Positions 1 through 8,289 of a stretch of DNA of 64,000 nucleotides are shown piece by piece. The translations under genes were made by a program, and so were the position numbers. The DNA is from Bacteroidales bacterium. GTDB taxonomy: Bacteria > Bacteroidota > Bacteroidia > Bacteroidales > F082. Under the pieces are notes generated by a model that ran no database searches, was not told the origin of the DNA, and saw only the letters and a list, made by a program, of their open reading frames with translations. Every line of letters begins with the position of its first letter. Position 1 is the first letter of the stretch. Location: assembly GCA_029983675.1 (NCBI GenBank), contig JASBYY010000001.1:62001-126000 (forward strand), read 5' to 3'.

Positions 1-56
1 AAGCGGGCTTTTCGTGAAATCATCACGTATTTGACCCGCTAAACCGTTGTTTGTCA

Positions 57-114
57 GGTTGCCGGGCATCTCCGTACTACAGCAAATGTAACGGCGGAGG
101 TGCCCGATGGCAAT
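57..114. repeat. Stem-loop repeat
   Basis: A left arm at 57-74 pairs with a right arm at 95-114 (core GGGCATCTCCG with CGGAGGTGCCCGAT), with about 20 bases of loop. A related right-arm sequence (GGAGATGCCCGATG) lies at about 1867-1880, ahead of the second cassette-like unit. The role is unknown. It could be the end of a preceding cassette or a degenerate mobile-element end. Confidence 0.45.
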
Positions 115-175
115 CGATTCAGAATACATATATTAGAGTTGACGAACAAAAAGCCAATAAATGCATCAAATCAAT

Positions 176-262
176 CCGAAAACATCCAAAATAATTCAAG
201 AACAACTTTGTTGTAAGAATTAGCTACGCTGAATGCACAGCATTTCAAAACTGTTTTCTTAT
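176..262. repeat. Dispersed repeat family A, copy 1
   Basis: This roughly 87-base segment runs from CCGAAAACATCC to TTTCAAAACTGTTTTCTTA. It matches 28147-28240 over most of its length, including the shared block TACGCTGAATGCACAGCATT. A third, shortened copy is split by a MITE-like element at 15976-16236. No coding potential was seen, and it is probably a small non-autonomous repeat. Confidence 0.6.
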
Positions 263-391
263 CCATTTCCTTTTTCTGTCCAAGCTACAAAAATATTCGT
301 AAATGAAACCATTTTATCGGATAAAAATAAGATATAAAATTCTGATTTCCAATTGATAATATGACAATCAGAATATTTTTACAAAAGGGGT

Positions 392-435
392 TTCCGAATA
401 TTCTAAGTATTGTATTTACAAATGTTGTATATTTG
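392..435 (+). promoter_or_regulatory. Promoter module, copy 1
   Basis: These 44 bases closely match 1916-1959. Each copy contains a CGAATATTC-type palindrome and ends in TATATTTG (428-435 here), the Bacteroidota -7 box. The copy lies directly ahead of the methyltransferase remnant and is probably its promoter, with the palindrome as a possible operator. Confidence 0.5.
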
Positions 436-463
436 CTGCGTAGATGAAGAATTTATCTGTCAT

Positions 464-1391
464 ATGGGGACGCAGCATATAGAAAGTGCCCTACAAATAA
501 ATAAGAAAACAGTGGAAAAGTTTAAAATTTACTTTCTGAAGTTGTTGAAAAAATTAAGGTTATGGGGCTGCTTTAATTTTGTGTTTTCCAAAAAAGTGAA
601 CAATGTGGAAGTTAAAATTCCTATTTTGGGTGATGTGGGGCTTACAAATATGGTATTGCAAAAAGAGTGGTTAAGATTTGCTTATTGAGATATTTGTTTC
701 GGGTCAAAATACCAAAACTTTTGTTGATGTTGGCGTTAATATTGGGCAAACCTTGTTGCGGTTAAAAACAATCTGTCCAGAAGTTGAGTATTTAGGCTTC
801 GAGCCGAACTCAACTTGTACAGCGTACTCACAAAAGTTGATCAAAGAAGATAAATTCAGAAATTGCACAATTCAAAATGTAGCTTTATCGACAGAAATAG
901 GGATTTTGCAATTAGAGAAAGATAGTGACACGGACTCTCGTGCTTCGGTGGTTAGTAATTTACGACCCGATTATTTTTCAGTTAAAGAAAGCGTTTTGGC
1001 ATTAGACTATCAAAATTTTTATTTGGATAAAGTTGTGGGGTTTGTGAAAATTGACGTGGAAGGTGCCGAATACGAAGTGCTTAAAGGAATGGAGAAAGCA
1101 ATTAAAAAACACCAGCCGATTATAACTTGCGAAGTATTAGATAGTCATAATGCAGAAGTATTTAACTTCACACAAAAGCGAGCAACTGAACTTTGTGAAA
1201 TGTTGAAGTCTTGGAATTATAATATTATACGTTTGCAAACAGAATCGTCAGCGATTGTGAATTACGAGAAAATTGATACAATAAAGATTATTCAATGGAC
1301 ACCAGATTCGTATGCGTTTAATGACTATTTATTCTACCCTGCAAATGAAGAGAGTAGTGTAATTGAAAAGTTGAAAAAGATAGTACGGTAG
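464..1391 (+). pseudogene. FkbM-family methyltransferase, frameshifted
   Basis: Two overlapping frames together make one FkbM-type SAM-dependent O-methyltransferase. The first (464-688) ends with KIPILGDVGLTNMVLQKEW, the usual lead-in of the family. The second (678-1391) carries the SAM-binding stretch FVDVGVNIGQTLL and the later VKIDVEGAEYEVLKG and ITCEVL motifs. A one-base shift is needed near 670-690 to join them, so the gene is broken or the assembly has an error there. The first ATG preceded by a promoter is at 464; the ATG at 410 falls inside the promoter module. Such enzymes usually methylate sugars in surface polysaccharides or natural products. The stretch is AT-rich compared with the pab genes downstream, which suggests acquisition. 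Confidence 0.75.
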
Positions 1392-1404
1392 TAAAATACG
1401 GCAG

Positions 1405-1530
1405 ATAACACCGGCTATACTCCATAAGGGTTTCAGCGGTTTTCGGTCAGCATTTCACACCTCATGTTTTGTTGCTCGTGGATAGAGATTCGTCCCGTAA
1501 TCCCTTACTGCTGTTACACTCGCCTGTTAT
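1405..1530. repeat. Long imperfect stem-loop after the FkbM gene (attC-like)
   Basis: Starting 13 bases after the stop codon, ATAACACCGGC...ATAAGGG pairs imperfectly with CCCTTA...CGCCTGTTAT at about 1501-1530. The geometry (ATAAC, long bulged stem, GTTAT) recalls integron attC sites, and a similar structure follows the next gene. No integrase is visible in the window, so the attC call is an inference. Confidence 0.35.
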
Positions 1531-1915
1531 TGTTATTAGTATTTTATCAACCGCATATTTGCAATGGTTTGTAAGTTTTCCTGTTTTCGTCAATACAGTG
1601 ACCTCCAATCGGATTTTCTTGATTATGGAGAGCGAATTGTGTGTTTCTACAGCAGCGCCGATTTGTGTTGACCGCTGTGTGGAATGACATAATTGATAAG
1701 TGAGTGTTCAAAATTAAACTGCAGTATGTCTTGACTTCTGGACTTTGAGGGCCGTCTGTTCAGCAGTCCCGTGGTTTCATGTCCAATATGTAAACTAAAT
1801 TTGCTCATCTACCTATAAGCCTCATTGACGGCATTTCAAATCGCAGCAAGGCATGAACTTCTCGATGGAGATGCCCGATGATATTCAAAATAGCCTCTAA
1901 CCAAAAAGGTGTGAA
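1531..1915. other. Non-coding spacer between the two cassette-like units
   Basis: No supported gene was seen. A 72-residue reading frame at 1469-1687 overlaps the stem-loop and has no recognisable features. The only notable element is GGAGATGCCCGATG at about 1867-1880, matching the stem-loop arm at 96-109. Confidence 0.5.
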
Positions 1916-1959
1916 TTTCGAATATTCGAAGCTTTATATTTACGAATGTTGTATATTTG
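1916..1959 (+). promoter_or_regulatory. Promoter module, copy 2
   Basis: This is the second copy of the 44-base module at 392-435. Here the palindrome is perfect (CGAATATTCG at about 1919-1928) and the -7 box is TATATTTG at 1952-1959. It precedes the secreted-protein gene at 2020. Confidence 0.5.
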
Positions 1960-2019
1960 GGGCGTGAATGAAGAAGTTGTGGGTTATTTTAGGACAAGAC
2001 ATTTAATGAAAGTATAAAA

Positions 2020-2583
2020 ATGAAAAAAATAATTATTTTAATAGTTTTCCTTATTTCCTTTTCTGCCAATGTCCAAGAAATAAAAACCACAATTGAGGAA
2101 GTTGATACTATTAACTTGGGAGTATTTGAACAAGAAAAAGTAGTTAGATACACAATTGGATATGTAAAAATATGTATTGCAGCTCAAGACTATCTTGATG
2201 GAGTTGAAGTTTTTTATAATCGATATAAAAAATGGTCTATTGAAACCAAAAAAGGAGACTCAAATTATGAATTCTATGTAACAAATTTTAGAGTAATAGA
2301 TTCAGTTTTTCAAACTGTAAAAGAACAAATTATTAGCAAAGACACGGTTGATGTTTATCAACAAACATTTGATAATATTGGCCTTGGGAGTTTAGTGGAT
2401 TTTGATAAATATATTGAAAAAGGGGAATGTGCTATTTATAACAAAAATGGCATCAGGCAATTCAAAATTATTCGCAAATTTGAATCATATTATGTGGGAC
2501 CACTTAATGCATGGGGTGGTAGAAGATTCTATTTATTAAATGATGAAACGTACTTTTTTGAAGCCGCAGATTGGGTAAGTTGA
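2020..2583 (+). CDS. Small secreted protein, function unknown
   Basis: This 187-residue protein has an N-terminal signal peptide (hydrophobic residues 3-17, then SANVQ), so it is probably exported to the periplasm or surface. The rest is rich in Lys, Tyr and Phe with no motif I recognise. The start at 2020 is preceded by the promoter module ending at 1959. It is AT-rich compared with the genes from 3 kb onward. It is followed after 12 bases by a long stem-loop like the one after the FkbM gene, so gene and stem-loop together resemble a mobile cassette. Confidence 0.6.
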   Translation: MKKIIILIVFLISFSANVQEIKTTIEEVDTINLGVFEQEKVVRYTIGYVKICIAAQDYLDGVEVFYNRYKKWSIETKKGDSNYEFYVTNFRVIDSVFQTVKEQIISKDTVDVYQQTFDNIGLGSLVDFDKYIEKGECAIYNKNGIRQFKIIRKFESYYVGPLNAWGGRRFYLLNDETYFFEAADWVS

Positions 2584-2594
2584 AAAAACAACCT

Positions 2595-2716
2595 ATAACA
2601 AGCAATATAACCAATGGCGGGCGCAGTGGTTGAAAGGTTCTGCTCCGCATCAAGTTTTGTCACGACGGACAGGGATGTCGCCCGCATTCCGCCACTGGCC
2701 ATATTGCCAACCGTTG
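2595..2716. repeat. Long stem-loop after the secreted-protein gene (attC-like)
   Basis: ATAACAAGC at 2595 leads into the left arm 2602-2620, which pairs with the right arm 2689-2707 (GCAATATAACCAATGGCGG against CCGCCACTGGCCATATTGC). A further pair, GCGGGCG/CGCCCGC, lies inside. The structure ends in CCAACCGTTG. Its position, 12 bases after a stop codon, and its bulged stem recall an integron attC site, but the core consensus fits only loosely. Confidence 0.4.
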
Positions 2717-3051
2717 ATTTCTAAAACAATTGATAATCACTTTAGTTTCCGCAAGAACTCAAAACCAGTTTTTTATTGAATGATTCTATTCAGATCGTTC
2801 AAAATGATGAGAAATACGCCTAAAAATCACCATTAATGGGGATGTTTCGTCCGATTTGTTCATGGTACTTTTACACGTTAAAGATTATCCAAGATGATTG
2901 CTTTGTCATGGACGATATTATTGCAGCCGTTTGCTGTTTTACTTGTGGGCAGTTGCGTATTTTTGCAGGCGCAAATGCGGCGTGTCCTTTGGGGCACAAG
3001 CCGAAGGCGCTGCATTTTTATTCTTACCAATGAATCTATAACGAATTGACC
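2717..3051. other. Spacer before pabB
   Basis: Nothing coding is supported here. The 65-residue frame at 2836-3033 and an antisense frame running into pabB look accidental. No clear -7 box was found for pabB. Confidence 0.4.
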
Positions 3052-4026
3052 ATGAACAAAACAACTATTGAACGACTTAACGAATTTGGACGGCAGTCTG
3101 TCCCTTTTGTGGCGCTTATCAGCTACGACCGGCCCGAGGCCGACGTGGTGTGTCCTTTGGAAGAGGCTTCCCAACAAGGCATCCGTTTCAAATATGAGGA
3201 CGGCACTGCCGAAAATCAAGAAAACACCGAAAAGGCACCCCGATATGCGTTCGACATCCATCCGATTGATTTCGAGACTTATCAGGAGGCTTTCAACAAG
3301 GCGCAGCTGCGCATGGCAAAAGACCATGTCGGTCTCATTAACCTGTGCATGAAAACGGGCTTGCAGACCGACCTTTCCTTGGCGGACATTTATCGCTACT
3401 CGAAAGCCAAGTTGGTCGTCATGTACGACCGGCATTTTGTGTGTTTCACGCCGGAGATTTTTGTAGAAATAGAAAACGACACCATCACTACACATCCCAT
3501 GAAAGGCACTATCGGGGCGGATGTCCCGAATGCCCGCGAGGTGCTGCTCAACGACCCCAAGGAACACGACGAGCAGGTGGCGATATGCCAATGGATGCAG
3601 CAGGAGCTGTCCGCCGTGAGCGACGATGTGAAAATCGATAAGTTCCGCTATTTCACCAAGGTGAAGACCATAAAAGGGGATATCTGGCAGACCAGCTCGC
3701 AGATTTCAGGCCGGTTGAAGCCCGAATACCGGCACAACTTCGGCGACTTGTTTGAGAAAATGTTGCCTGTAGGCTCTATCAGCGGCGCACCCAAAGCGGA
3801 ATCCGAGGCTATTATCCATGATGTGGAACTTTGCAAACGAGGGTTTTATAGCGGAATATTTGTCCATTTCGATGGAAAAGTTTGCAAAAGCTACGTCCTG
3901 ATACGTTTTGTGGGTATGGACGAAAGCGGTGCCTTGCACTATTTTAGCGGCGGCGGTGTTACCCTTCAAAGTGAAGCAAAAAAGGAATACGATGAACTCA
4001 GAAAAAAGGTCTATCTTACTTTTTGA
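3052..4026 (+). CDS. pabB: Aminodeoxychorismate synthase component I
   Basis: This chorismate-binding enzyme makes 4-amino-4-deoxychorismate from chorismate and ammonia, on the p-aminobenzoate branch of folate synthesis. The 324-residue protein is a compact form without the long N-terminal subdomain of E. coli PabB. It shows HPMKGTIG (the PIKGT-type motif whose Lys is catalytic in PabB rather than TrpE), VGSISGAPK, and a late YFSGGGVT block. ATG 3052 is preferred over a TTG two codons upstream. The gene overlaps pabC by 35 bases. No glutamine amidotransferase (pabA) is adjacent, so it is probably encoded elsewhere. folP of the same pathway lies at 28-29 kb. Confidence 0.88.
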   Translation: MNKTTIERLNEFGRQSVPFVALISYDRPEADVVCPLEEASQQGIRFKYEDGTAENQENTEKAPRYAFDIHPIDFETYQEAFNKAQLRMAKDHVGLINLCMKTGLQTDLSLADIYRYSKAKLVVMYDRHFVCFTPEIFVEIENDTITTHPMKGTIGADVPNAREVLLNDPKEHDEQVAICQWMQQELSAVSDDVKIDKFRYFTKVKTIKGDIWQTSSQISGRLKPEYRHNFGDLFEKMLPVGSISGAPKAESEAIIHDVELCKRGFYSGIFVHFDGKVCKSYVLIRFVGMDESGALHYFSGGGVTLQSEAKKEYDELRKKVYLTF

Positions 4027-4585
4027 AACCGTCAGGGTGTCGCGGTTCAAGCCTGAAAACTTGGATTTTCACCTCCGTCGTGCCCAAGCCTCAACCTCAA
4101 ACGGTCTTCGGTTCGACATGGCTTCGGTGATAGCTGTCCCCGACGAGGGTTTGTATCGGGTGAAAATCATTTACGACGAACAGGGTAATTTTATTGAAAA
4201 ACAGTGCTTGCCGTACAAGAAAAGGGAGATTAAGTCCATCCGTCTGTTGTCTTCTGACATCAATTATGATAGGAAATATTTGGACCGCAGCGCCATCGGC
4301 AGTCTTTTTGCCCAACGCGGCGATTGCGATGAGGTGTTGGTGGTGAAAAACGGTCTGCTTACTGACACTTCCATCGCCAACATCGCCATCCGCTCAAAGG
4401 ATAGCTGGTTTACGCCTCGCATTCCCTTGCTGAAAGGGACGGTGCGCGAACGCATGATAGAGCAACATCTGTTGCAGGAAAAAGATATAAGCGTTGCGGA
4501 ACTGCTGGAAGCTGAAAAAATAGCCCTGATGAACGCCATGACGGGCTTTTACGAGCTTGAAAATCTGCGTATTAAAACTGAATAA
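3992..4585 (+). CDS. pabC: Aminodeoxychorismate lyase (class IV PLP enzyme)
   Basis: The 197-residue class IV aminotransferase-fold protein is predicted to release pyruvate from aminodeoxychorismate, giving p-aminobenzoate. Family landmarks are DRKYLDR (Lys as the likely PLP Schiff base), the substrate loop NGLLTDTSIANIAI, and RIPLLKGTVRERM. It is shorter than the usual 250-280 residues, as is common for the small Bacteroidota forms. ATG 3992 lies inside the end of pabB, giving a 35-base overlap and likely translational coupling. The pairing with pabB favours lyase over a branched-chain aminotransferase. Confidence 0.82.
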   Translation: MNSEKRSILLFETVRVSRFKPENLDFHLRRAQASTSNGLRFDMASVIAVPDEGLYRVKIIYDEQGNFIEKQCLPYKKREIKSIRLLSSDINYDRKYLDRSAIGSLFAQRGDCDEVLVVKNGLLTDTSIANIAIRSKDSWFTPRIPLLKGTVRERMIEQHLLQEKDISVAELLEAEKIALMNAMTGFYELENLRIKTE

Positions 4586-4597
4586 TAAAGATAATAT

Positions 4598-5443
4598 ATG
4601 AACGATAAAATAGAAACGAAGCTAACGCAATTGCCTGAAAACATGCTAATTATGCTATGGGCGAAAGCGGTAGAAAATAAACGGAAGGATGCACTCCTGC
4701 GCGATGAAAAGGCCGCCGAAATCATGGAGAAAGTCGATTATGACTTTTCCAAGTTCAAACATGGGCAATTTTCGCAAGCGGGCTGTTGCATTCGTGCCAG
4801 CCTCATCGACAAGGAGATCAAGGCTTTCCTGGCCCAATATCCCGATGCGGTGGTCATTCAGTTGGGAGCCGGCATCGATGCCCGCTACGACCGGCTTGGT
4901 CGTCCCGAAGTCACGCATTGGTACGACTTGGACCTGCCCGAAGCCATCGGGCTGAGGCGGAAATTCCTCAAGGAGAGCGAGCGCAACACCTTTATTGCAA
5001 GTTCGCTGTTCGATTACGGTTGGATAGAGCAGGTGAAGGCGCACAAAAAGCCAGTTATAATGGTCGTTGAAGGCGTGCTGATGTATTTCGCCCCCGAAGA
5101 GGTCAGGGCTTTTTTCAATGAACTATGCGCCCGATTTGAGGAGGCGACCGTCGTTTTCGACATGCTGGCTTTTTCGTTGGTAGGACATTCCAAACAGCAC
5201 GACACGCTGAATAAAATCGGTGAAGATGTGGAGTTCCGGTGGTCGGTGCTCGACACCAAGGAGATGGAAACGTGGAATCCCAAGATACAATTGCAAACGG
5301 AGTATTATATGAGTCAATATGAAAACGGACGTTACCCGTTTGTTTTCAGGATGTTGTATAAGATCCCCTATTTCTACCGCCGTTTCAACCAAAGGGTGGT
5401 GGTATTGAACATATCCGATGCCTATCGGCAAAACTCAAAATAA
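4598..5443 (+). CDS. LCM-family SAM-dependent O-methyltransferase
   Basis: The 281-residue protein matches the leucine carboxyl methyltransferase/TcmP-like family. The SAM site is VVIQLGAGIDARYDRL at about residues 85-100, followed by WYDLDLPEAIGLRRKFL and VVEGVLMYF. It starts 12 bases after pabC and is probably co-transcribed. These enzymes methylate carboxylates or hydroxyls of small molecules; the substrate here is unknown, and the link to p-aminobenzoate is by position only. Confidence 0.75.
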   Translation: MNDKIETKLTQLPENMLIMLWAKAVENKRKDALLRDEKAAEIMEKVDYDFSKFKHGQFSQAGCCIRASLIDKEIKAFLAQYPDAVVIQLGAGIDARYDRLGRPEVTHWYDLDLPEAIGLRRKFLKESERNTFIASSLFDYGWIEQVKAHKKPVIMVVEGVLMYFAPEEVRAFFNELCARFEEATVVFDMLAFSLVGHSKQHDTLNKIGEDVEFRWSVLDTKEMETWNPKIQLQTEYYMSQYENGRYPFVFRMLYKIPYFYRRFNQRVVVLNISDAYRQNSK

Positions 5444-5582
5444 AAACACCTGCATTCCCATGTTGCCGAACAAACCTTGTGCTGCGATGGGTAGCTTTAA
5501 AACACCTTCCCAAGTCAGTGTGTCGCGGAAAGCGGAAAAGAGTGAAAGAAAACGAAAGAATTAATCATAAAATAATACGAAA

Positions 5583-5735
5583 ATGAGTTTTACAACCTTA
5601 GTGAACGAAGACAACGTCACCCTTGTGCAGGCAGTGGGCGGCATACGGCTGTGCCAAGAAGCATGGATGAAAAAGGAGCTTTCCGATGAGCAAACGGAGG
5701 AAAAGGGAAGAACGGATAACCATAAGGAGCTATGA
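5583..5735 (+). CDS. Small 50-residue protein coupled to the DUF2023 gene
   Basis: A short frame (begins MSFTTLVNEDNV, ends TDNHKEL) stops in TGA at 5733-5735, overlapping the ATG of the next gene at 5732 (ATGA). This is a typical translational-coupling junction. No domain, signal peptide or membrane segment was seen, and I do not recognise it. The coupling is the main argument that it is translated. Confidence 0.45.
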   Translation: MSFTTLVNEDNVTLVQAVGGIRLCQEAWMKKELSDEQTEEKGRTDNHKEL

Positions 5736-6148
5736 AAGTACTTTGTCATCATATTTATGAATACAAGAAAGGACTGCGAAACTTGGTCTTGCACACTATG
5801 GACAGCAGGGATTTGGAAAAGGCCGAGGAAAAACTCAGGCAGTATCGAATCACTTATTTTGTTCAATATGTCACACCACAAAAGGTGAACGTTTTCTTTG
5901 GCAAGGAGCAGTGTGTGAAGATTGTCAAGTCGTTTCAACGGCGAACGCTAACCGACTTCACCCCCGAAGAGGATTTCATTTTGGGCATCATGCTGGGCTA
6001 CGACCGGCTGATACAGTGTGACAGGTATCTGGTCAGGAATGCGAAAAGGCAGGTGCAAACTGCCAATTCCGTACAATTGCCTTGTGCAGGACATCCCAAC
6101 GCATTCAATCAGCGAAACGACACGGAATCTCGTGTTGAAATGGCTTGA
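5732..6148 (+). CDS. DUF2023 family protein
   Basis: The first ~108 residues (MKVLCHHIYEYKKGLRNLVLHT, VNVFFGK, TPEEDFILGIMLGYDRLIQCDRY) match DUF2023, a small cytoplasmic family of unknown function common in Bacteroidota and often near flavodoxin genes. The last ~30 residues (from about QVQTANSVQL) do not look like the family. They coincide with a direct repeat (GACACGGAATCTC at 6119-6131 and 6323-6335), so the C terminus may have been replaced by rearrangement. Its ATG overlaps the stop of the preceding small ORF. Confidence 0.7.
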   Translation: MKVLCHHIYEYKKGLRNLVLHTMDSRDLEKAEEKLRQYRITYFVQYVTPQKVNVFFGKEQCVKIVKSFQRRTLTDFTPEEDFILGIMLGYDRLIQCDRYLVRNAKRQVQTANSVQLPCAGHPNAFNQRNDTESRVEMA

Positions 6149-6362
6149 TATAGCGTGAAAGGCTTAATCTTCAGTATTATCATTCTTCACTGCTTTCTGA
6201 ACCTATCCGGAAACTCGTAACAAGGATGTAATTGCTTCGTCATCTGCTGCCGGGCGATTGTATTGCATGGCCTTGAAAAACTTATTACCACGCGTTGCAA
6301 TCACGCGGCAGTAAGTTTGTTTGACACGGAATCTCCTAAAGAGGACGATTGTTCTATAAGGC

Positions 6363-7328
6363 TATAACCTCCCCAAAGCCTTGCTGTATGCAATCAATGG
6401 GGGTAGGGACGAGAAGACCAAGGAACAGGTGGCACCTTCCTCTTTCGAGAAAGTGAAAGGCGACTATCTTGAATTTGAGGAGGTGTGGAACAAGTTCGAT
6501 AAAATGCTCGATTGGTTGGCAGGTACCTACGTAAAAGCGTTGAATATCATTCATTACAAGCACGACAAGTATTCTTATGAAGCCTTGGAAATGGCTTTGC
6601 ACGATGTGGATGTGCGCCGCACACAAGCCTTTGGTGGTATCGCAGGCATTTCCATTGTTGCCGACTCGTTTGCGGCCATTAAGTATGGAAAAGTCAGGGT
6701 TGTGCGTGATGAAGACGGCGATGCAACGGATTTTGTGGTGGAAAAAGACCATATGCCTTATGGAAATAACGATGATAACACCGACCGTTTTGCCGTCCAA
6801 ATTGTGGAGATGTTCATGAATAATTTACGCAAGCACCCCATGTACAAAAACGCCATCCCTACCCAGTCCGTATTGACCATCACTTCAAATGTGGTGTATG
6901 GAAAGAAAACGGGTAATACCCCGGATGGACGTCGCTCAGGAGCACCTTTCGGACCAGGAGCCAACCCCATGCACGGACGCGATACCCGAGGCGCTATCGC
7001 CTCCTTGTCATCTGTGGCGAAGCTGCCTTTCAAACATGCAAATGACGGTATCTCGTACACCTTTGCCATTACACCGGAAACTTTGGGTAAACAAGAAGAG
7101 GAAAAGAAATGCAACCTTGTTGACTTGCTTGACGGCTATTTCTTGCAGTCGGGACAGCATCTCAACGTGAATGTGTTCGACTGCAGCCTGCTGATCGATG
7201 CCATGGAACATCCCGAAAACTATCCACAATTGACCATCAGGGTGTCCGGTTATGCTGTCAATTTCATTAAACTGACCAAGGAGCAGCAATTGGAAGTCAT
7301 CAACAGGACCATCACCACAAGTTTCTGA
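6363..7328 (+). pseudogene. pflB: Pyruvate formate-lyase, C-terminal part only
   Basis: Reading in frame from about 6363 (YNLPKALLYAINGG) gives the last ~320 residues of a ~750-residue pyruvate formate-lyase. The glycyl-radical loop is intact (TIRVSGYAV near the C terminus), as are LNIIHYKHDKYSYEA and TSNVVYGKKTGNTPDGRR. The N-terminal half with the two active-site cysteines is missing. A stop codon (TAA, 6357-6359) lies just upstream, and codons at about 6341-6358 read EDDCSI, which resembles the residues preceding the cysteine pair. The gene is therefore truncated and cannot cleave pyruvate alone. A full-length copy may exist elsewhere, served by the pflA downstream. Confidence 0.85.
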
Positions 7329-7382
7329 CGGATACACGGGAAATTTTGCCGATATTGACTTAAACACAGAAAAACCAGTTCC

Positions 7383-7397
7383 GGGAGGAGTCCCTCC
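7383..7397 (+). other. GC-rich hairpin between pfl remnant and pflA
   Basis: GGGAGG, a 3-base loop AGT, then CCCTCC form a tight stem in the gap before pflA. There is no T-run after it, so it is not a clear terminator. It could stabilise or attenuate the pflA message. Confidence 0.4.
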
Positions 7398-7440
7398 TCA
7401 TGCAGACCATAAGATTTGGGCGTAAGGGGGGGCTTTCTTC

Positions 7441-8289
7441 ATGGTTTTCTCAATACTATTAGAAATGACAACATCTATCAGACCGAATGACAGCACAGCG
7501 AGTGCTTTTCCGGTAACGTTCGATAAACTGTCGCTGACCGATTCGATAAGTGCTATCGAATGGGAAAAAGGCATGATACATTCCTTTGAGTCTTTTGGTA
7601 CCAAAGACGGTCCTGGCGTTCGTTTTGTGCTTTTCATGCAGGGTTGTCCGCTACGCTGCCTGTATTGCCACAATCCTGATACGTGGAAAGTCGGACAGCA
7701 TAGCTATGAACTGACAGCTCACGAGGCTTTTGAGGAGATACGGAAAGTGAAGGCATTCATCCGTCGCGGAGGCGTTACCGTATCAGGCGGTGAACCCATG
7801 CTGCAGCCTCAGTTCGTGATGGATTTGTTCGCTTTGTGTAAAATGGAGGGTTTGCATACGGCTGTCGATACATCGGGTTTCATTATGAATGACAAGGTGA
7901 AGGAAGTGCTGTCACTTGTTGATTTGGTGCTATTGGATATTAAGCATATTCGTCCTGAACGTTACAAGATGCTGACTTCCAGGCCTCTCGAACCTACATT
8001 GCAATTTGTAGATTACCTGCAAAAGATAGATAAATCCGTATGGGTGCGGTATGTGCTCGTTCCCGGCTATTCCGATGATGAACGGGATTTGCATCATTGG
8101 GCGGAATATGTTGCGAAATACGATGTTGTGAAACGCGTGGATATCCTTCCTTTTCACCAAATGGGAAAACATAAGTGGAAAACAATGGGGATGAACTATA
8201 AATTAGAGAATGTGCCGCCAGCTTCACCCGAATTAGTGGGGCGGACAGAACGAATTTTCAAACAATACGGATTGCCGTTGCCTGTGTAG
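7441..8289 (+). CDS. pflA: Pyruvate formate-lyase activating enzyme (radical SAM)
   Basis: This radical SAM enzyme installs the glycyl radical on pyruvate formate-lyase. The iron-sulfur motif CPLRCLYC (Cys69, 73, 76 of the long form) is followed by GGVTVSGGEP and LLDIKH. The conserved part starts at GMIHSFESFGTKDGPGVRFV, so about 43 N-terminal residues are an unusual extension. ATG 7465 and ATG 7570 are alternative starts, and 7570 gives the usual ~240-residue length. It appears intact although the adjacent lyase is a remnant. Confidence 0.88.
   Translation: MVFSILLEMTTSIRPNDSTASAFPVTFDKLSLTDSISAIEWEKGMIHSFESFGTKDGPGVRFVLFMQGCPLRCLYCHNPDTWKVGQHSYELTAHEAFEEIRKVKAFIRRGGVTVSGGEPMLQPQFVMDLFALCKMEGLHTAVDTSGFIMNDKVKEVLSLVDLVLLDIKHIRPERYKMLTSRPLEPTLQFVDYLQKIDKSVWVRYVLVPGYSDDERDLHHWAEYVAKYDVVKRVDILPFHQMGKHKWKTMGMNYKLENVPPASPELVGRTERIFKQYGLPLPV

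Noticed and set aside
1469..1687. 72-residue open frame between the two cassette-like genes
   Set aside because: No start signal, overlaps the stem-loop, and its composition is unlike a real protein.
1405..2716. Calling the first 2.7 kb an integron
   Set aside because: No integrase and the attC core sites fit poorly; reported only as cassette-like.
2878..3591. Long minus-strand frame antisense to pabB
   Set aside because: pabB has clear motifs on the plus strand; the antisense frame is a shadow.
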